64,000 nt of DNA, taken from positions 62,001 to 126,000 of the forward strand of contig JADGPL010000001.1 in assembly GCA_017882455.1 (NCBI GenBank), written 5' to 3'. The notes beneath the pieces are model-generated. The model had not been told where the DNA came from. It made no database searches and saw only the letters and a program-made list of their open reading frames with translations. This document shows, piece by piece, positions 58,084 to 64,000 of the stretch (position 1 is the first letter of the stretch; each line of letters opens with the position of its first letter). Source of the stretch: Solirubrobacteraceae bacterium. GTDB lineage: Bacteria; Actinomycetota; Thermoleophilia; Solirubrobacterales; Solirubrobacteraceae. Position numbers and translations under genes: made by a program.

Positions 58084-58725
58084 CTAGGAGTCTTCGCGGG
58101 GCGGTGGGCGAAACAGGATCCGCTTGACCTCGATCGCGGTGCCCCCGCCGAGGCGCAGCGCGGTCTGAAAGCCCTCGCCGCCCAGCTCGCCCGCGTCGAG
58201 CGCGCGGCGCAGCTCGTTCAACGCCGGGAGGTCCTCCTCGGCGACCCGCTCGCGCCCGATCTCCAGCAGGATCAGATGGCGCGGGCGCTTGAGCGCGGCA
58301 GCCATCCGCACGAACGGCTCGCGCTCGGCAGGCTCGAGCCCTGCGGCCGCCAGCACCACCGTCTCACGATTCTCCAGGCGCTTGGAGACGGCCGCCAGCA
58401 GCAGCTCTTCGGAGCGGGGCTGCATCTCCTCCTCCGACACACGCCCGGCCAGCAGCGCTCGGACCTTGTCGAGCGACAGCAGCGAGGCACGATCCTCGAT
58501 CAGTCGATCGAGAAAGCCATCGCGCTCCTCGGTGGACGCGGAGACGACGACGAGCAGGCTGCCGGGCGAGTAGCGCAGGCGGTCGGCCGGGGCGAGCACG
58601 CGGCAGTGGACGGTCAGGTCAGCCGGGCGAGGCGGGGCGCCGTCGCGGCGCGGACGATCGGAGGACCAGCCGGTCCGCTCGTCCTCTGAGATCTTGACGC
58701 TGCGCGCCGGAGGTCGTGAGGCCAT
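58084..58725 (-). CDS. P-loop-less polynucleotide kinase-like protein (pseudokinase)
   Basis: A 213-aa protein whose middle follows the order of bacterial Pnkp/AAA_33-type kinases. It has a hydrophobic strand (SLLVVVSAS), LSLDKVRALLAG, a helical lid segment, KRLENRETVVLAAAGLEPAEREPFVRMA, and a final RHLILLEIGRE strand. The P-loop position reads SASTEERDG and has lost GxxGxGKS, and the DATN-like motif reads AAAG. ATP binding is therefore unlikely. ATG 58725 has CATGAT 6 nt upstream. The alignment is by eye; the alternative is an unrelated alpha/beta protein. Confidence 0.6.
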   Translation of the reverse strand: MASRPPARSVKISEDERTGWSSDRPRRDGAPPRPADLTVHCRVLAPADRLRYSPGSLLVVVSASTEERDGFLDRLIEDRASLLSLDKVRALLAGRVSEEEMQPRSEELLLAAVSKRLENRETVVLAAAGLEPAEREPFVRMAAALKRPRHLILLEIGRERVAEEDLPALNELRRALDAGELGGEGFQTALRLGGGTAIEVKRILFRPPPREDS

Positions 58726-58760
58726 ACCCCCATCATGCCCGAACCGCGGCCCACACCCCC

Positions 58761-59042
58761 TCACCCCCCGCCAGCGGCCTCCTCGGGACAGGTGCTGTGC
58801 ACATCGATCAGGGCAAGCTTGGCGGCACGATCGAGGCGCTTGATGCGCGCCTCCTCGCGCATGGCGGCCCTGCGGTCGGCCATGGGAAGCGCGAGGGCCA
58901 GCTCCAGTGGACGACGGCTGGCCGTGTAGCGGCTGGCCTTGCCCGCGCGATGACGATCCAAGCGCCTGTGCACGTCGATGCTCCAGCCCGTGTAGAGCGA
59001 GCCGTCGGCGCACCGCAACATGTAGACCCAGGCCTCGGCCAT
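58761..59042 (-). CDS. GIY-YIG nuclease-domain protein (UPF0213 type)
   Basis: A 93-aa single-domain protein. WVYMLRCADGSLYTGWS carries the GIY-YIG pair as VYM and YTG. The catalytic Arg is in DVHRRLDRH and the metal-binding Glu in EEARIKRL. The family is widespread and probably nucleolytic, with unclear targets. ATG at 59042 follows a TATCGA element by 6 nt. Confidence 0.85.
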   Translation of the reverse strand: MAEAWVYMLRCADGSLYTGWSIDVHRRLDRHRAGKASRYTASRRPLELALALPMADRRAAMREEARIKRLDRAAKLALIDVHSTCPEEAAGGG

Positions 59043-59085
59043 GACCGATCGATACGCCGCCGCCGCGCCGATGCCTGCCCGGAGC

Positions 59086-61485
59086 CTACGATTCGCCGGG
59101 CGCAGACGCCGTGGCGGTGGCGAGGGGGGCTGCCACAGAAGGCGGCAGTGGCCCGAGTGTCACGGGTGCTGCGTGCACCGTACGCAGCCGGACCTCTCTC
59201 CAGGAGAGTCCCTCGTTGACCAGCGCGGGCAGGCCCATTACGAGCGCAGTCGCAAGCTCGATCACCTGCAGCACGATCCCGTAGGCGATCGCATCGGGTG
59301 TGGAGACGTGGTAGGCACCCACGAGCACGGCCGCACAGGCGAGTTGGAAGACACCGACGTTGGCGGGGGTGGCGGGCACCACCGCCGTTGCGTTTACCGC
59401 GAACAGGATCGCAGCGGCCCCCCCGATCCCCACGCGGGCATCCAGCCCGAACGCCATCAACAGCAGCCAGCAGCTGATCCACTGCAGCGCCCAGGCTCCG
59501 AGCTGCACCGCCGTGGCGATGACCGCCTGACGGGGGTGGGCGAACACGCGCAGCCCGTCCCTGACACGGGCCAGGGCACTGCGCAGAGCGACGATCAGCT
59601 CCTGCATGCTCGCACGGCGTTGGCCGACATGAGATCGGTCTGCCGCGCGCGGCACGAGCACGGGCGCGATCACGATCGCCACCAGCGCCGCCAGCGGGGC
59701 CAACGTGACTGCGACAAGCGCCCCGTGATGACCGTCGAGCGGATCGAAGCTCGAGAGCATCGCAGCACCGAGCAGCGTAAGGGCGAGCAGGTTCAGCAAT
59801 GTCTGGCTGACCATCGTGCCGAGCACCACGGGCAGCGTCTCTCGGGCGCGGCCGAGCCGGCGGGCCACGATCAGCGCACGCGAGGGCTCGCCGAGGCGAG
59901 CCGGGAGCGTGGCCGACATCAGCACCCCGATGAAGGTGCCCTGCATGGCGTCCCTGCGTTTGGCGCGCCGCCAGGTCGGCGCGGTCGAGAGGATCGCGTG
60001 CCATGCGATCGCACGGGCGAACATCGAGACACACATGAGCCCGAGCCCTGCTGCCACGAGCCCCGGCTTGGATGCCAGCAGGCTGGCGGCCACGCGACCG
60101 ACACCGATGCGCTGGAGGGTCGCCAGCACAAGCATGAGGCCCCCCAGGCAGGACACGAACAGTGCTGCCCGCCGCAACGCCCGTGGTGCGCTGCGGCGCG
60201 GGCTTGCCTCCTTGCGCCCGCCCCCGGGCAGCCTCGCCAGGCGCTCGGCGGGAATCCGCGGCAGCAGGTCGGCGGGAGCCAGGCCGTAGCGCACGGCCGC
60301 GGCGCTCATCGTCGTGGCTCGTCTGCCGACCGCCCGGGCCTGCTCGTAGGTGTCGAGCACCTCAGCGGCCACACGTGGCCAGGCAAAGCGCTCGGCGCGC
60401 TCGCGCGCCGCGAGCGCCATGCGGGCGCGCAGCGGATCGTCGAGCGCGAGTCGGCGCAGCGCCTCCGCCAGCGCCAGCGCATCGCCGGCTGGGACCAGCA
60501 GCCCGTCGAGGCCGTCACGCACCACGTCGCGGTAGCCGGGGATGTCAGATGCGATCACGGGCGCCGAGGCAGCGAAGGCCTCGGTCAGGACCATCCCGAA
60601 GCTCTCCCCGTGCAACGAGGGAGCACAGACGACGTCCGCGCTTGCGAGCTCTGAGAGCTTGTGCTGCTCGGAGACCTTGCCGAGCGCCCGCACCCCGCGA
60701 TCGTCGAGCATCATGTGCGCGACCTCCTCGGGTCCGGCGCCGACGAGCGTGAGCGTGGCCGGGATCTGGTCGCGAAGCGCCTCGAAGGCCCGCAGCAGGA
60801 CGGGTAGGCCCTTGCGTTCGACGGCCTGGCCGACGAAGAGGATGCGCAGGGGGCGTCGCCGACGCCCCAGCCCAGCCTCGAGCTCGGTCTCGGTCTCGGT
60901 CGGACGAGGTTCCTGTAGCTGGACGCCGTTGGGGATGATGCGGTAGCGCCCGCCGTAGAAGCGGCGGGCGGTCCAGGCGGCGGCGTCGGAGACCGCGATG
61001 CGCGCGTGCAGGCGGTTCATGCGCCGCCGCCCGCCGAGCGGGATCGCGGCGATGCCGTTGGTGAGGACGTTCTCGGAGTACGTGTGGAAGGTCCCCACGA
61101 GCGGCAGGTCTCCGGCCGAGCAGAGCGCATCCCACCCGAGGACCGGAACGATCGGCTCGTGGATGTGTAGGACGTCGTATCCGCCCGTGCGCAGCTCATG
61201 ACGCAGCGCGAATACCGAGTGCGGCGTGAGTGCCATGTTGGACACGGCGCCGTTGGCGGGAAGGCCGACCGTGCGCCCGAGCGAGACGAAGTCCTCGCCG
61301 ACCGAGCGGGGCTGAGGGCGAGCGCCGCGATGCAGTCTCCTGGAGAACTCGTCGTCGGGGTCGAACGGCGCCAGGATGCGGGCCTCGTGGCCCTCTGCGC
61401 CGAGCTCCGTCGCGAGCGCCTCGATATGACGGGTGACGCCACCCGGATACGTCCACGAGTACGGCGACAGGAGCGCGATCCGCAC
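59086..61485 (-). CDS. GT4 glycosyltransferase fused to flippase-like membrane domain
   Basis: A 799-aa fusion. Residues 1-380 are a GT-B glycosyltransferase of the PimA-like GT4 family (LLSPYSWTYPGGVTRHIEAL, HIHEPIVPVLGWDAL, FVGQAVERKGLPVLLRAF, and the nucleotide-sugar EX7E region HGESFGMVLTEAFA). About 450-770 is an eight-segment lysylphosphatidylglycerol synthase-type membrane domain (ATLPARLGEPSRALIVARRLGR, VVPATPANVGVFQLACAAV). It should add a sugar, perhaps mannose, to a membrane lipid and possibly flip it. The start is GTG at 61485, where GT4 homology begins; ATACAGTAT lies just upstream. It is divergent from hemQ. Confidence 0.85.
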   Translation of the reverse strand: MRIALLSPYSWTYPGGVTRHIEALATELGAEGHEARILAPFDPDDEFSRRLHRGARPQPRSVGEDFVSLGRTVGLPANGAVSNMALTPHSVFALRHELRTGGYDVLHIHEPIVPVLGWDALCSAGDLPLVGTFHTYSENVLTNGIAAIPLGGRRRMNRLHARIAVSDAAAWTARRFYGGRYRIIPNGVQLQEPRPTETETELEAGLGRRRRPLRILFVGQAVERKGLPVLLRAFEALRDQIPATLTLVGAGPEEVAHMMLDDRGVRALGKVSEQHKLSELASADVVCAPSLHGESFGMVLTEAFAASAPVIASDIPGYRDVVRDGLDGLLVPAGDALALAEALRRLALDDPLRARMALAARERAERFAWPRVAAEVLDTYEQARAVGRRATTMSAAAVRYGLAPADLLPRIPAERLARLPGGGRKEASPRRSAPRALRRAALFVSCLGGLMLVLATLQRIGVGRVAASLLASKPGLVAAGLGLMCVSMFARAIAWHAILSTAPTWRRAKRRDAMQGTFIGVLMSATLPARLGEPSRALIVARRLGRARETLPVVLGTMVSQTLLNLLALTLLGAAMLSSFDPLDGHHGALVAVTLAPLAALVAIVIAPVLVPRAADRSHVGQRRASMQELIVALRSALARVRDGLRVFAHPRQAVIATAVQLGAWALQWISCWLLLMAFGLDARVGIGGAAAILFAVNATAVVPATPANVGVFQLACAAVLVGAYHVSTPDAIAYGIVLQVIELATALVMGLPALVNEGLSWREVRLRTVHAAPVTLGPLPPSVAAPLATATASAPGES

Positions 61486-61557
61486 GACCTCATACTGTAT
61501 CCGTCGGCGAGGAGGGGAGCCGGCCGGATCGGGTGGGGCAAGCAGGCTCTCCGGTGC

Positions 61558-61563
61558 GATAAT
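61558..61563 (+). promoter_or_regulatory. -10 element of the hemQ promoter
   Basis: GATAAT, preceded by TGC (extended -10), is 7 nt before the hemQ ATG. GAGGGA also lies in between, so leadered translation is possible. Confidence 0.4.
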
Positions 61564-61570
61564 CGAGGGA

Positions 61571-62272
61571 ATGAGCACACGCCGCTTCGTCAAGTACACG
61601 TTCTTGAAGCTCGAACCGGAGTGGCGCAGGCTCGATGGCGACCGGCGGGCACAGGACAAGCGCGAGTTCGCGGCCGCCTGCGAGGACTTCGCCGACGGGC
61701 ACCTGCTGCAGACGTTCTCGCTGGTGGGGACGCGCGGGGACGCCGAGCTGCTGCTCGTCTCCGAGGCCGAGAACCTCGATCGCATCCACGAGTTCCACGT
61801 GGTCCTGGCCCAGAGCGGGCTGATGAAGTGGGCGCAGATCCCCTATTCGTTCCTCGGAATGCGCAAGAGCTCGGAGTACTCCGAGGACGAGCGCAATGTG
61901 GTGCGCGGCTTCCGCGGACGCTACGTGTTCGTCTACCCCTTCGTGAAGTCGCGTGAGTGGTATGCGCTGCCGGCAGAGGAGCGCTGGCGGATCATGCAGG
62001 GCCACATCCAGGTTGGCCGCGAATACCCGGGCGTGGACAATCACACGACCTACTCCTTCGGCCTCGACGATCAGGAGTTCGTGGTCGCCTTCGACACCGA
62101 CGACGTGGGCACGTTCCTCGACCTCGTGCAGCGGCTGCGCACGACGGAGGCCTCACGCTTCACGATCCGGGACACCCCCAGCTTCACCTGCCTGGCGATG
62201 TCGCTCGAGCGCACACTGAACGCGCTCGACGGCGAGCCCGTGGCTCTCGAGACACCCGTGCCGACGGTCTGA
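61571..62272 (+). CDS. hemQ: Coproheme decarboxylase (HemQ, chlorite-dismutase family)
   Basis: A 233-aa haem-synthesis enzyme of Gram-positive bacteria that turns coproheme III into haem b by two peroxide-driven decarboxylations. Seen are RGRYVFVYPFVKSREWYAL with the catalytic Tyr, WRIMQGHIQVGREY with the proximal His, and the C-terminal TPSFTCLAMSLERTL. The length is normal. The start is ATG at 61571. Other coproporphyrin-pathway genes are not in the window. The haem-binding proteins of the redox operon would use its product. Confidence 0.93.
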   Translation: MSTRRFVKYTFLKLEPEWRRLDGDRRAQDKREFAAACEDFADGHLLQTFSLVGTRGDAELLLVSEAENLDRIHEFHVVLAQSGLMKWAQIPYSFLGMRKSSEYSEDERNVVRGFRGRYVFVYPFVKSREWYALPAEERWRIMQGHIQVGREYPGVDNHTTYSFGLDDQEFVVAFDTDDVGTFLDLVQRLRTTEASRFTIRDTPSFTCLAMSLERTLNALDGEPVALETPVPTV

Positions 62273-62280
62273 GGCCCCGC

Positions 62281-62982
62281 GTGGCCAAGCGCGCCGGCAG
62301 GCTGACCGCAGCAGCACCCGCCAAGAGCGCGCCCGAACCCGCCCGCCGGGCGCGGACCTCGACGCGAAAGGCGCTCGCGGCGCTGAGTGGCGCGGACCCG
62401 GTCCTCGCGAGGCTGATCGAGCAGGTGGGCCCTCTTCCCGACGCGAGGGAGGGACGCCCCGACCCCGAGAACCACTACGGGGCGCTGGTTCGCTCGATCA
62501 CCGGACAGCAGCTCTCGGTGCTGGCCGCCCGCGCTATCTATGGGCGCCTGACGGCGCGCTTCGGCGAGCGCCCGCCCACTCCGCAGGAGCTCCTCGACGA
62601 CGACCCCGAGGAGCTGCGCGCGGCCGCCGGACTCTCACGCGCCAAGGTGAGCTACCTGCGCTCGCTGGCCGAGCACGTGCTCTCGGGGGAGCTCGAGCTC
62701 GAGCGTCTGGACGAGCTGGGCGATGAGGCGGTGATCGCCGAGCTGGTGGCGGTCAAGGGCCTGGGCCTGTGGACCGCCCAGATGTTCCTGATGTTCCACC
62801 TCGAACGCCCCGATGTCCTGCCCGTGGGAGACCTCGGCATCAGGCGCGCCATCGAACGGGCCTACGATCTCCCCGAGCTTCCGCTGCCGGCGGCGATGGA
62901 GGAGATAGCGCTCCCCTGGCGCCCGCACCGGACGCTCGCGTGCAGGTACCTTTGGCGCTCCCTGCAGAACGAGCCCGGGTGA
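62281..62982 (+). CDS. DNA-3-methyladenine glycosylase II-like (HhH-GPD)
   Basis: A 233-aa repair glycosylase without the AlkA N-terminal beta domain. It has a basic N terminus (1-35), YGALVRSITGQQLSVLAARAI, the hairpin LVAVKGLGLWTAQMFLMF and the catalytic-Asp loop DVLPVGDLGIRRA. It removes alkylated purines. The start is GTG at 62281, 8 nt after hemQ, so the two are co-transcribed. Together with the 39144 gene it gives two alkylbase glycosylases. Confidence 0.88.
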   Translation: MAKRAGRLTAAAPAKSAPEPARRARTSTRKALAALSGADPVLARLIEQVGPLPDAREGRPDPENHYGALVRSITGQQLSVLAARAIYGRLTARFGERPPTPQELLDDDPEELRAAAGLSRAKVSYLRSLAEHVLSGELELERLDELGDEAVIAELVAVKGLGLWTAQMFLMFHLERPDVLPVGDLGIRRAIERAYDLPELPLPAAMEEIALPWRPHRTLACRYLWRSLQNEPG

Positions 62983-63003
62983 GGCGCCCGGGCGCCTCCC
63001 GGC

Positions 63004-64000
63004 CTATTTCTTCTTCTTGCTCGTGGTCTTCTTCTTGGCGGCCTTCTTGGGGCCGTAGAGCTTGCGGGCCTTCTTTTCGCAGGCCGCACGCTTGCTCTTC
63101 TGCTTCATCTTCCTACAGACCTTGAGGGCTTTGGCGAGCTTCTGGGCCCGCGTCACCTTGAAGGAGGCCACGCCCTGGCATCCACTCGCCACGATGTTCG
63201 TGGTCTGTTTGATCACCGCGCCGCTCTGGGCGGTGATTTCGGTTGGCATCGTGAGGTTGGCGCCGCACAGGCTGTAGTTCTTGCTCGCCGGCACGTAGGC
63301 CGTGAGGGCCGAGTGCGGCCCGGTCGGCAAGAAGGTTTCGAAGGTCGTGAAGGGTGCGTCCGGCGCCGATTCGAAGCGCGAATAGGTGATGCCTTTTTTG
63401 ATGTCGGTCTTGCCGTCGAGGATCAGCGTGATGCCTTCACCCTGGAGCACGAACTCGACGTCCGGGAATGCCGCGCCGCCGTGGGAGACCAGGTAGGCGG
63501 GTCCCGTCAGCGGGCTCCCCAGCACCGGCGTGTGGATGACCGCGTAGCCGATGTTCGAGCCTTCGTCGCAAGTCGCAGGGTTGGCTTCGAAGACCGCCGC
63601 AACGCAGGCTTTCTGGATCGTGCTGAGGCGCGAGGGGAGCTGGAGCGGCAGGGTCAGGTCGACCTTGTGGATGTTCGCCTGACCGAGACCGCTCGATTCG
63701 ACCTTCACGCTGAGGCTCGCGCCGTTGGCTTTGCTCGCCTGCGCGCCGACGCTGGCGGTCAGCTTGGGCGTGAAGGGGAGGCTCGCGCAGTTGCCCACCT
63801 GGTAGGGGGTGGAAACGGCCGCGCTTGCCCCTTCATAGCCGCCCAGCGTGCCCGTGACGCTCGTGGGGGTGCAGTTGGTCGGGTTGAACTCGAAGCCTTC
63901 GCGGTCGACGGTCACGTTCAGTTCTTTGATCTGCGCGGGAGCGCCTTTGACGATCTGCGGCAGCGCGTCGCTCGTGATCGTGGCGGCCGCCGTGTTGGGA
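63004..64000 (-). CDS. Secreted protein with Lys-rich C terminus, partial
   Basis: The visible 331 codons run off the right edge, so the N terminus is missing. The sequence is Thr/Ser/Gly-rich and beta-rich, with GFEFNPTNCTP, TPYQVGNCASLPFTP and scattered Cys that suggest disulfides outside the cell. The last 45 residues are highly basic (KMKQKSKRAACEKKARKLYG, then runs of Lys). Similar long secreted proteins with Lys-rich tails are, as I recall, common in Solirubrobacterales and unassigned in function. It is convergent with the glycosylase gene. Confidence 0.7.
   Translation of the reverse strand, partial: PNTAAATITSDALPQIVKGAPAQIKELNVTVDREGFEFNPTNCTPTSVTGTLGGYEGASAAVSTPYQVGNCASLPFTPKLTASVGAQASKANGASLSVKVESSGLGQANIHKVDLTLPLQLPSRLSTIQKACVAAVFEANPATCDEGSNIGYAVIHTPVLGSPLTGPAYLVSHGGAAFPDVEFVLQGEGITLILDGKTDIKKGITYSRFESAPDAPFTTFETFLPTGPHSALTAYVPASKNYSLCGANLTMPTEITAQSGAVIKQTTNIVASGCQGVASFKVTRAQKLAKALKVCRKMKQKSKRAACEKKARKLYGPKKAAKKKTTSKKKK

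Noticed and set aside
61492-61500. ATACTGTAT before the glycosyltransferase gene as a third copy of the sirtuin/metH operator
   Set aside because: Only a short palindrome, without the 10-nt centre and CCATnGT core; probably part of a -10 region.

Overview
The window is about 70% GC. Its proteins point to an actinobacterium, most likely class Thermoleophilia (Solirubrobacterales/Patulibacter/Conexibacter type). Supporting signs are an actinobacterial integration host factor (mIHF), an actinobacterial-type PPi phosphofructokinase, coproheme decarboxylase (HemQ), and many starts preceded by a -10 hexamer only 6-8 nt upstream, the mark of leaderless mRNAs. No mobile element, prophage, CRISPR array or tRNA/rRNA gene was seen. 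This is ordinary chromosome with lineage-specific accessory genes.

Layout: 1-3309 (minus) is the tilS-hpt-ftsH block behind a MerR-like/class III cyclase fusion. 3365-6782 holds a purine nucleoside phosphorylase, a Lys/Ala-tailed coiled-coil protein, an unknown protein and an aldo/keto reductase that appears to lack its catalytic lysine. 6958-11003 (minus) is a sirtuin plus a beta-oxidation pair (acyl-CoA dehydrogenase and a dehydrogenase-hydratase fusion). 11109-17488 is a run of membrane, secreted and surface genes, including a C5-epimerase-like protein and a long collagen-like protein coupled to a DUF4333 lipoprotein. 17521-19819 is a MoxR/CoxE-VWA pair. 19840-22543 is a TPP riboswitch followed by a three-gene ABC importer for a thiamine pyrimidine precursor. 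22594-25731 carries phosphofructokinase, an HDAC-like amidohydrolase and a zinc alcohol dehydrogenase.

25860-30469 is a PadR regulator with an exporter made of two ATPases (one degenerate) and an FtsX-type permease. It is followed by a DUF2600 (YtpB-like terpene cyclase) gene with its own palindrome. 32209-34535 (minus) is a two-component system divergent from a six-gene redox operon, 34647-39121 (membrane cytochrome-like protein, Pro/Ser-rich anchor, ApbE, ferric-reductase-like cytochrome, NuoF-like flavoprotein, ferredoxin). 40488-42952 is a divergent pair, a large GNAT acyltransferase and a serine-palmitoyltransferase-like enzyme, that may make a sphingoid/ceramide-type lipid. mIHF at 43283 lies antisense to the tail of a long minus-strand operon (50911 to 43374: two MlaE permeases, MlaF ATPase, MMPL transporter, membrane redoxin, B3/4 protein, coiled-coil protein).

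51050-64000 holds a lipoprotein, type III glutamine synthetase, MetH, a kinase-like protein without its P-loop, a GIY-YIG protein, a glycosyltransferase/flippase-like fusion, HemQ, an AlkA-like glycosylase and a truncated secreted protein. The best candidates for undescribed biology are: a near-identical 20-bp palindrome shared by the sirtuin and metH promoters; the terminator placement that would make a lipid-transport operon antisense to mIHF; the SPT-like/GNAT lipid pair; a leaderless 14-codon leader peptide overlapping its downstream gene; and several enzymes that have lost key residues.
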